From Thraustochytrium sp. TN22 (Eukaryota; Sar; Bigyra; Thraustochytrida; Thraustochytriidae): a DNA stretch of 64,000 bases. The position numbers were made by a program, and so were the translations under genes. Shown in pieces: positions 57,395 to 64,000 of this stretch. Within the stretch, counting starts at the first letter, position 1. Each line of letters begins with the position of its first letter. Below the pieces are notes generated by a model, which saw only the letters and a list, made by a program, of their open reading frames with translations, made no database searches and was not told the origin of the DNA. The stretch covers positions 229,740 to 293,739 of the forward strand of contig JABLUY010000013.1 of assembly GCA_013306675.1 (NCBI GenBank). Direction: 5' to 3'.

Positions 57395-58210
57395 TCAAAG
57401 CTCGTCCTCATCATCGGACGAGAGCTCATCCAGCGGGTCAATCTCAGGAAAGTCGCCGACCTCGACCTTGTCCGGACGCACAAAGACAGCGTGCTTGTCC
57501 GGAGCGTCAAAGAACTTCTTGCCCTTGACCGTGCCGTTGCTCTTGCCGAGCGGCTCGTCGAGGCAGATGCCGAGCCAGTAGCCGTTGCCGACGTAGCCCT
57601 CGCCGCAGCCCTTCCAGAGGATCGTGCCTCTCCTGGAGCCCGGCTGGACCTGGCAGCGGTCGCCCACGTTGAAAGGCGCGACATCCTCGGCGGTTGGCGG
57701 GTTCGGGTTCTTGGGCTCACGGCGGTTCTCCGGGAGCAGCGTGAAGTAAGGGTCCTTCTCGCGCATCTTCTTCTTGTACGCGCGGATGGAGTTCTCGCGC
57801 TTCTCGTAGTCCTCGTCGCTCATGACGTACTTCTTGACGAGGTCGACGTTCTCGAGGCCGCCATCCTTACTGAAGGAGTACGGGTCCGTGTCGACGATGT
57901 GGATGTTCATGCCGGTTGCAACGCCGTAGAAGCCGAGCATCTTGTTGTCATCGTCCAGCTCGCAGAGCGTGGCGCCATCCTGCCGCAGCACGAGCTTCTG
58001 GAAACCCGCGCCCGTGCCGCCGTGCCGGTAGAGGCGGTCCTTGAGCGCGCCCACGGTGGTGTGCAGGTCCACGCGGATCTCAGGCCACCGCTGCTGCAGG
58101 TTGCTGTGCGTCACGTCCACCAGCACCGTGCCCTCGGCCACCTGCTGGCCAAACTGCGCGTCCTCCAGCCGCACGTACTGGTTGAGCGTGTTCATGTCCA
58201 TGGCCGCCAT
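57395..58210 (-). CDS. TBCB: Tubulin-folding cofactor B
   Basis: 271 residues from the ATG at 58210. TBCB passes alpha-tubulin to cofactor E during tubulin folding and, with TBCE, can dissociate dimers. A ubiquitin-like domain covers about 28-105 (VTHSNLQQRWPEIRVD through HIVDTDPYS). A short coiled coil (DEDYEKRENSIRAYKKKM) follows. A CAP-Gly domain occupies about 180-245 (VGDRCQVQPG, GYWLGICLDEPLGKSNGTV). The protein ends DEDEL, an acidic tail like that in animal TBCB, which mimics the tubulin tail bound by CAP-Gly domains. Order and length match the family. It converges on the WW/pseudokinase gene and diverges from pescadillo. Confidence 0.95.
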   Translation of the reverse strand: MAAMDMNTLNQYVRLEDAQFGQQVAEGTVLVDVTHSNLQQRWPEIRVDLHTTVGALKDRLYRHGGTGAGFQKLVLRQDGATLCELDDDNKMLGFYGVATGMNIHIVDTDPYSFSKDGGLENVDLVKKYVMSDEDYEKRENSIRAYKKKMREKDPYFTLLPENRREPKNPNPPTAEDVAPFNVGDRCQVQPGSRRGTILWKGCGEGYVGNGYWLGICLDEPLGKSNGTVKGKKFFDAPDKHAVFVRPDKVEVGDFPEIDPLDELSSDDEDEL

Positions 58211-58703
58211 GGTCGCTTCGCGCCGCGCTCGCTCGCCTCCCGCCCGCCTCCGCGCTCCGTCGCTCGCTCGCTCGCTACCTCGCTGCCTCGCCGCCTCGCT
58301 GCCTTGAGCGCGCCTTCTTTCCGCAGCTGAGGCGGGAAGGGAGTTTGCCGGCTGCGCGCCGCGCCGCGCCGCGCGAGCCCGGCCCCGCCGCGGAGTCCGC
58401 CCGAGTCTCGCTCGCGGCGCGCCCAGCCGCCTTCGCGACGCGACGACGGTTGTAACCGGCGCCGGCCAGCGGGTCAGGGTCCGGTCGGGGTTGCGGCGGC
58501 CGCGGGGCCTTGCTTGCGTTGCGCAGGCCGCGGCCGGGTTCTAGTGGCGGGTCCGGGGCGGGCCGAAGCGGCCTAAAAGGGGTGGCGCGGGACTGGTGAG
58601 TGGGCGGGCGCGGCGCCCCGAGGCGGTGGCGGCGGCGGCGGCGGCGGGGCTGCGCAGAACCGCAAGCGGACGGGCGGGCGGGCGGGCGCGCAGGGCCGGC
58701 AGC
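58211..58703. promoter_or_regulatory. Divergent promoter of TBCB and pescadillo
   Basis: 493 bp between start codons. CGCTCG and CCTCGC(T)G repeats lie at about 58255-58305. GCCGC pentamers lie at 58348-58375. A GGC triplet run lies at 58625-58650. Confidence 0.6.
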
Positions 58704-61133
58704 ATGGGGATCCGGCGCGACGGCGCCAAGGGCGTGCTGCGCGACAAGGGGCGGCCGAACGTGAAGAGGAAGAGCATCAAGAGCAAGGCGCTGGACATCA
58801 ACGCGGCGCGGCGCGCGCGCAAGGCCGGCAATGTGCGCCAGAAGGGGCTCGAGGGCCATGCCATCCGGTTCATGACGCGGCGCCGCGCCATGAGCAAGCT
58901 GCAGCTCTCGCTCAAGGACTTCCGCCGCCTCTGCATCCTCAAGGGCATCTACCCGCGCGAGCCGCCCGGCAAGCGCGTGAACCAGACGTGCTACCACGTC
59001 AAGGACATTGCCTTCTTGGCGCACGAGCCGCTGCTGCAAAAGTTCGCGGACATCAAGGCGTACCTGGACAAGGTGGCGCACCTCATGCACCGCAAGAACC
59101 TCTCGGACGCGCGCCGCAAGTACGATGCGCGCCCGGTCTACACCTTGGACCACCTCATCAAGGAGCGGTACCCGCGGTTCCGCGACACGCTCGCCGACAT
59201 GGACGACGCGCTCTGCCTGCTGCATCTCTTTGCCAACATGCACGCCGTCACCAACATCAACGCGGAGCGGAGCGCCAACTGCCTGCGCCTCACGCGCGAG
59301 TGGCAGCTCTTCATCGTGCGCTCGCGCGCACTGCGCAAGACCTTCGTCTCGGTCAAGGGCATCTACTACCAGGCCGAGATCATGGGCGAGACCATTACCT
59401 GGGTGGTCCCGCACAAGTTCTCGCAGAACGCTCCCAAGGAGGTTGACTTCCGCGTCATGGGCACCTTCCTCGAGTTCTACGAGTCGCTCACCACCTTTGT
59501 GCTCTTCAAGCTCTACCACTCGCTCGGCCTCAAGTACCCGCCGCGCCTCGATATGGCGCTCGACTCCTCCGGCGCGCACCTGGCCTGCATTCAGCCAGAG
59601 CGCATCGCCCCCGCGGATGGCGGTGAGGGTGAGGAGGAGAAGGCCGCGACCGAAGCGAACGGCGAGGTCGACGAGGCGCAGGCCGAGCTCGAGAAGCAGA
59701 TTGCCGCGGTCGCCGCTGAGCGCGATGCCGAGGATGACGACGACGAGGAGGATGGCGACGAAGACGTTCAGCAGGCCGTCGACGAGCACAGCCAGGAGCG
59801 CATCGACGCCCTGGCCAAGCGCATGCGCGAGATCGCGAAGCGCGACGCCGAGGAGGAGGAGAAGGACGCCGAGGACGCTGAGGATGCGGCGCGGCCCGAC
59901 CTAGAGGACGAAACCTTTGCCGAGGACGAGCAGGCGCAGCAGATCGCCGAGCAGGAGCGCGAGACCGAGGCGCGCACCAACCTGCTCAAGGGCCTCACCT
60001 TTTGGCTCTCGCGCGAGGTGCCCTTTGAGCCGCTCGAGTTCGTCATCCGCTCCTTTGGCGGCGACGTGCTCACGGCTGACGCCGGCCACAAGCCTACGGA
60101 CAAGCGCATTACGCACTTTGTCACGGACCGTCCCAAGGCCAAGCGCGACAACACGCGCTGCGAGTACGTCCAGCCGCAGTGGGTCTTTGACTCGGTCAAC
60201 TGGAAGCTGCTGCTGCCCGTGCAAAAGTACGCGCCCGACGCAGTCCTGCCGCCGCACCTCTCGCCCTTCATCGACGACGCCATGGTCGGCTACAAGCCCG
60301 AATACGCCGAGGAGATCGAGCGTCTGCAGGCCGCTGCTGGCGTCACCCCGGACAAGATCACGCCGCCCGAACTCTACCGCGACCGCTACATGCCGGGCGC
60401 CGACGAGGAGGCCGACGACGCGACGCCCGCCGCGGCTGCGGCGGCCGGCGGCGACGACGACGCTGCCGAGGTTGACGAGGAGGCTTTTGTGGAGGAGCTT
60501 CAGGAGGAGCTGCGCTCCGGCGCGCGCCGCAAGCGCAAGCGGGCGGACGAGGCCAAGGTCAAGGATGCCCAGGAGAAGGCGGAGGAGGAGGAAGAGGATG
60601 TTGAAGTCACGGACAAGGGCAACTCTTCCGCCGCGCCCGAAGCCGGCGACGACAGTGCAGAGGAGGAGGAGGAGGAGCGGGAGCAGGAGGAGCCTGCGCC
60701 CACCAAGAAGCGCGCCAAGAAGGCCAAGGAGGCCGCGCGCAAGGCGCAGGCCGAGGACGAGAGCGAGGAAGAGGCCAAGATGGAGGAGGTCCCCGCGAGT
60801 ACCAAGAAGGCCAAGGTGGAGAAGGACCCTGCCTTTGTCAAGGCTAAGAAGTTTGACGGCCCCCGGGCCGGCTACTTTTTCAAGCTCGGCAGCAAGGGCC
60901 TCGGCTACTACCGGGATACGAACGCCAAGCGTACCGTCACCTTTCGCTCTGGCAACGTTGTCAGCAACCGCCAGAAGCGTATCGCCGCCAAGAAGGAGGA
61001 GCACGAGCGCGGCAAGATGCTCATGTCCCGCAAGGCTAAGTACCTCTATGACACCATGCAGGCTGGTCACCAGAAGAAGCGCGACAACGCCGCCGAGCTC
61101 CGTCGCCGCCGCCGTTCCAACTCCTCCAAGTAA
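58704..61133 (+). CDS. PES1: Pescadillo homologue, 60S ribosome biogenesis
   Basis: 809 residues from the ATG at 58704. Pescadillo is a core subunit of the nucleolar PeBoW complex (PES1-BOP1-WDR12), needed for 27S/32S pre-rRNA processing. The conserved N-terminal domain (about 1-300) includes FRRLCILKGIYPREP and KDIAFLAHEPLLQKF. A stretch ending FSQNAPKEVDFRVMGTFLEFY is also family-typical. The BRCT domain lies at about 430-525, after an acidic insert, with a Gly-Gly turn in IRSFGGDV and the Trp in QPQWVFDSVN. A long Lys/Glu-rich tail ends with basic runs, and KYLYDTMQAGHQKKRDNAAEL matches the usual pescadillo end. Human PES1 is 588 residues. The extra length is charged inserts. Confidence 0.95.
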   Translation: MGIRRDGAKGVLRDKGRPNVKRKSIKSKALDINAARRARKAGNVRQKGLEGHAIRFMTRRRAMSKLQLSLKDFRRLCILKGIYPREPPGKRVNQTCYHVKDIAFLAHEPLLQKFADIKAYLDKVAHLMHRKNLSDARRKYDARPVYTLDHLIKERYPRFRDTLADMDDALCLLHLFANMHAVTNINAERSANCLRLTREWQLFIVRSRALRKTFVSVKGIYYQAEIMGETITWVVPHKFSQNAPKEVDFRVMGTFLEFYESLTTFVLFKLYHSLGLKYPPRLDMALDSSGAHLACIQPERIAPADGGEGEEEKAATEANGEVDEAQAELEKQIAAVAAERDAEDDDDEEDGDEDVQQAVDEHSQERIDALAKRMREIAKRDAEEEEKDAEDAEDAARPDLEDETFAEDEQAQQIAEQERETEARTNLLKGLTFWLSREVPFEPLEFVIRSFGGDVLTADAGHKPTDKRITHFVTDRPKAKRDNTRCEYVQPQWVFDSVNWKLLLPVQKYAPDAVLPPHLSPFIDDAMVGYKPEYAEEIERLQAAAGVTPDKITPPELYRDRYMPGADEEADDATPAAAAAAGGDDDAAEVDEEAFVEELQEELRSGARRKRKRADEAKVKDAQEKAEEEEEDVEVTDKGNSSAAPEAGDDSAEEEEEEREQEEPAPTKKRAKKAKEAARKAQAEDESEEEAKMEEVPASTKKAKVEKDPAFVKAKKFDGPRAGYFFKLGSKGLGYYRDTNAKRTVTFRSGNVVSNRQKRIAAKKEEHERGKMLMSRKAKYLYDTMQAGHQKKRDNAAELRRRRRSNSSK

Positions 61134-61761
61134 TCATCAAGTAAACAAAAGTACATGTGCGCCTGTTTCTGTTCTCCTGCTGTGGGCGCCAGGAGTGCCA
61201 CATCTTCTGCATGGCGACATGGTAGGGTGGGTGGTCCCACCCCACGACACCAACCAAGGCCCGCGCAACATCAGTCCGCGCAACGCAACAAGCGCAGAGA
61301 AGGCAAAGAGGGGACGGCTGGGAGATGATTCAACCCGTGACCGACTTGGCGAATCTTACACTGGTCGCCACCAGAAGAACGACAACGCCGACTGTGCAAT
61401 TCCACTCGCTGCCGTTCCAGTCCCTTCGAACGATTCGCATGTAAGTCACGGGCAGGCTTGGGAAAATGGCGATGCGTGCGTGCCGCGCGACGACTGTGAC
61501 TGCATGATCGGCCTACGAAAAAGCCTCGCGAGTTGTATGGCGCAGCACAGCAGTCATAAAATATTGGTGTGCAAACACGTACGCAAGAGCCAACTTGTCT
61601 TACCATGAACGAGGGAGCTCATCCGGCGGTGGTGAGGTGAGGCCGGGATGTGGTGATTCTCGTTTACACCTCATCTTCGCCGCCGGTCGTCACAAGGTGT
61701 TAGGAAATTCGCCGTCCGCTGCTCATGCCTGCAGCATGCAACCCAGGCGCCAGCCCAGTGA
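61134..61761. other. Intergenic, nothing recognised
   Basis: 628 bp of near-average composition downstream of pescadillo. It should contain the pescadillo 3' UTR. No gene or strong repeat seen. Confidence 0.45.
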
Positions 61762-62376
61762 GTTCCCAACATTCCCATTCGTGACAGGGAAATCTGGTTG
61801 GTACCTTCAAGCTTGAGTGTTGCGTGTTGCGTAGCCCCAGGCGCGTCGGGGGCAAGCGAGTCCGAGTCTGCCGCCCCTGGCCAAGATGACGATGACGACG
61901 AGCCCGTGCAGCTGGCCGTGCCAGCGCTCGGTCCGGACGAGTCGAGCCACGTCTTTCTCTGCCACGACGATGAGCACATCGCCTGTGACCTTGATCTCGC
62001 ATTTCGAGCGCCGCGGGGTTATCGTCGCCAGGAGGCAGGGCGCAGGGGGCACTTCGGACAATGCTGTGCGCGGGACGCGCGTCGGGATGCTCGTGCTCAC
62101 CGCGGGCGTCTTTTCCAGCTCCGCCGTCCACGAGGAGCTTGGTGCTGCTTGCTGTAGATCTCGGCAAGCGCGTCGTGCTGGTCCACGAGCCAGACCCTTT
62201 TCGCTCCACTTTTGCGCCCTGGCCCGCCCACGTCGCCTCAGCGCCTTCGTTTCTGCTGTCTCTTCTTCTCGCCGATCCGGCTGCCTCGCTTGCGCTGCGT
62301 CGCAAGTACTTTGAGCAACAGGCGTTCATGTCCGCGCTTGTGGATGTCTGCCTGCTTCCGGTAGGGCGCGCGTGTT
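61762..62376 (+). pseudogene. TIR-domain gene relic broken by two +1 shifts
   Basis: Successive frames together cover a TIR-type domain. Frame A (61762 to about 61995) has no ATG and ends in SSHVFLCHDDEHIACD, the first TIR strand. Frame B (about 61995-62140) gives LISHFERRGVIVARR, then VGMLVLTAGVFSSSAVHEEL, the strand-D/helix-D segment with the Glu that is catalytic in NADase TIRs. Frame C (about 62140-62376) gives VDLGKRVVLVHEPDP and RKYFEQQAFMSALV, then a stop. Each change needs one inserted or lost base, and no GT...AG pair could explain it. Many algal and protist genomes carry TIR genes of this style. A sequencing error in an otherwise intact gene is the main alternative. N-terminal partner domains are absent. 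Confidence 0.62.
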
Positions 62377-62723
62377 GAAATGCGAAACATACGCGGTTGC
62401 GGCTGGATGCTAATGGCGACTGCCTCAAAGTGGCTGGTGTCTTCGCTGCGAAGGCAACGAGGTGTCCGGAACAAAGCCACAAAGACTTCTGCGTCGCAAA
62501 AAACTCGGTCCTCGCTCAAGCTCTGCCGACAAGCAAGGCAAGCACGGACACACCAAGGGGGAAAAAAAGTAAGGATAGTGAATTCCGTCTCGCCCCCCCC
62601 CCCTCCCCCGCATCGCGCCTTTCTGTTGACATCTAGACGCGCGACATCTTCTCACTCACTCAACTCATAACCTTACCATACTAAGTAGTCACTACGCTTA
62701 CTTCACCCACGACCTTGATTACC
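62377..62723. other. Intergenic, nothing recognised
   Basis: 347 bp between the TIR relic and the 3' end of the 8-TM gene. It includes a C run (62593-62608). No gene seen. Confidence 0.45.
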
Positions 62724-63830
62724 TCACAGGTAGTCGGCGACGAAGATGGAGTCCTTATCGGTCACCATAACGAGGGCAACCATGAAGGAGGTGGCAAACT
62801 GAAAGACAGAAAAGATGAGCGCGAGTGCGGCGATGAGTAGCGCCTTGCCGAGATCCCCCTCGTCGATGGTGTAGTCGGACGAAGCCGCCTCAAGCCGCGA
62901 GCGGTTGCTCTCGATCAGTATTGCTAGAGCGCACGACGCTTGCAGGCCGATGCAGATCATCTGCATGAGGATGAAGCAGACGAGCAGCCAGAAGCTGTGA
63001 CATTTGGCGCCCGCGACCCCAAAGACGCCGGCTACCACGTTCAACGCCGAGGCTGCCATGAGCAGGTAAATGCAATAGACAAAGCCCGAGATGTTCTGGA
63101 AGGTGGGCGTGTCAAAGCTGTCGTTGAGAGTCGTAAAGAACGAGCCAATCGTGAACGCAAAGAGAACCACGGCCAGCGCGGCGTTGACAATGGCTGCAGA
63201 CGAGATGTAACTCGTAACGTACTCCGGGCCACACCACGTCAAGTCCTCCTCGTAGATGGACTTGCCGTGGGGGTCCACACAAAATAGCACGAGCACGCAG
63301 AAGAAGAGCACAAGTTGCACGCACGTCGCCGCAAAGAGCGCCATGCTGGCGAAGCTCGTGGGCATGCTGCGCCAGTCTTCCAGGTCCAGGGTCTGCGCGA
63401 GCAGGACGCCAAGGGCGATGAGTTGCAGTACATTGCAAATGAGGCCCACTGTGTGCAACAGAACAGAGTTAGTGGTCGATGCGGTCGGTGTGGAGTGCAC
63501 GGCGCAGCAGGTGCGTGCATCTTGTGGAAACGTACAGGACACAAACGCGAAGATGGCTGATCGCATCCGCTTCCACGCGCCGTAGATGCCCACCAGAGAC
63601 ACCATAAAGGTAACAGAGGAGAAGGCCAGTGTCGCCGCGTACGCCGGCACTGGCGCGCCGATAAAGTCCGAGAGCCCGCTGGCCTCATTCCCATCGGACT
63701 GGGGGTCGAGCTCGCTCGACAGGTCCACGTTCCACACGTACGATGCCACGGCCAGGCATCCAAGCGCCAGGACCGCTACGAACGTCGCCGTCACCTTGAG
63801 CGACAGCAGCAGGCACGTCACACGCACCAT
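62724..63830 (-). CDS. Eight-TM protein of two tetraspan-like halves, with one intron
   Basis: The ATG at 63830 has a good context (GCCACAATGG). The span reads as 368 codons, but 63449-63535 is very probably an intron. Splicing joins 295-nt and 725-nt exons into a 339-residue protein. Removing it restores a continuous helix IFAFVSLGLICNVLQLIALG. Eight hydrophobic segments are then visible, roughly at 7-33, 62-84, 89-115, 127-150, 180-203, 220-243, 250-278 and 303-330. The first four and last four could be two tandem four-helix units. A Cys-containing loop (EEDLTWCGPEYV) lies between segments 4 and 5. It ends SIFVADYL. No family recognised. The plasma or an organelle membrane is likely, and transporter versus tetraspan scaffold cannot be decided. 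Confidence 0.78.
   Translation of the reverse strand: MVRVTCLLLSLKVTATFVAVLALGCLAVASYVWNVDLSSELDPQSDGNEASGLSDFIGAPVPAYAATLAFSSVTFMVSLVGIYGAWKRMRSAIFAFVSCTFPQDARTCCAVHSTPTASTTNSVLLHTVGLICNVLQLIALGVLLAQTLDLEDWRSMPTSFASMALFAATCVQLVLFFCVLVLFCVDPHGKSIYEEDLTWCGPEYVTSYISSAAIVNAALAVVLFAFTIGSFFTTLNDSFDTPTFQNISGFVYCIYLLMAASALNVVAGVFGVAGAKCHSFWLLVCFILMQMICIGLQASCALAILIESNRSRLEAASSDYTIDEGDLGKALLIAALALIFSVFQFATSFMVALVMVTDKDSIFVADYL
63449..63535 (-). other. Spliceosomal intron, 87 nt, in frame and stop-free
   Basis: On the minus strand it starts GTACGTTTCC (63535) and has a branch-point-like CACTAAC about 26 nt before the end. A pyrimidine-rich CTGTTCTGTTG follows, ending CACAG at 63449. Its length is a multiple of three and it has no stop codon, so the reading frame hides it. 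Its translation (CTFPQDARTCCAVH...) interrupts a hydrophobic helix. Confidence 0.8.
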
Positions 63831-63947
63831 TGTGGCGGCTCCCTGGGCGGGTGGTACCCGTCGTCCAGCCGGCCCCGGACGGTCGCGCTGATTGTCGTCC
63901 CGGCGGCTGCGAACGGCTCCGCCGCCGCTGCCGCCACGGCCGCAGCT

Positions 63948-64000
<53 letters not shown>
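63831..64000. promoter_or_regulatory. 5' region of the 8-TM gene with (GCC)n run at the window edge
   Basis: 170 bp upstream of the leftward gene. From 63950 to the window end there are 17 GCC triplets. Whether this is a 5' UTR or promoter repeat, or part of a poly-Ala/poly-Gly coding stretch of a neighbouring gene, cannot be told. Confidence 0.5.

Noticed and set aside
1-64000. tRNA, rRNA, CRISPR, telomere repeats
   Set aside because: By eye I found no T-arm/anticodon arrangement, no rRNA-like block, no spaced repeat-spacer array and no telomeric array. A tRNAscan/Infernal run would be decisive.

Overview
This is a nuclear fragment of a GC-rich, gene-dense, nearly intron-free protist. The gene set is purely eukaryotic (VPS52, PI4K, EDRF1, AFG2, TBCB, pescadillo, CSC1, a mitochondrial-type TyrRS). 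An EGF-repeat protein of a type common in stramenopiles points to that group. A labyrinthulomycete/thraustochytrid-like organism is my best guess, by inference only. At least one spliceosomal intron is visible (63449-63535, GTACGT...CACTAAC...CACAG).

Layout. 1-443: 5' end of an equilibrative nucleoside transporter. 999-2264: uridine phosphorylase, same strand, so uptake and salvage genes sit side by side. 2994-4364: TyrRS, divergent. 4365-5170: microsatellites and an AT-richer degenerate repeat island. 5171-5965: small protein with four Cys/His motifs. 5966-7591: extremely GC-rich non-coding DNA. 7592-9844: secreted EGF-repeat protein. 10535-13207 and 13518-16922: AFG2-type AAA ATPase and EDRF1, divergent. 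16991-19093: CAP-Gly/TPR/ankyrin protein ending in a CaaX box. 19521-21713: TPR protein with an N-terminal HET/TIR-like region. 23280-25625: PI4K beta-type with a PH domain. 26116-28401 and 28795-32535: VPS52 and CSC1-like channel, divergent. 32536-35450: gene-poor, with a long inverted repeat. 35453-36850: Gln-rich coiled-coil protein. 37216-37803: DinB-like protein. 38277-40487: Q-rich nuclear-type protein.

40488-51089 is a 10.6 kb stretch in which I find no credible gene. After it come a type I membrane protein (51090-52790), a WW/EF-hand/coiled-coil/pseudokinase protein (53296-57162), TBCB (57395-58210), pescadillo (58704-61133), a broken TIR-domain gene (61762-62376) and an 8-TM protein with one intron (62724-63830).

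Many genes are arranged as divergent pairs sharing 300-750 bp promoters. Arrays of 5-bp repeats recur in these promoter intervals and in the gene desert. The most notable items are the TIR relic read in three frames, the hidden in-frame intron, the WW-EF-pseudokinase protein, the CAP-Gly...CaaX chimera, the 84-bp-stem inverted repeat, a perfect 40-bp palindrome upstream of the EGF gene, and the pentamer arrays.
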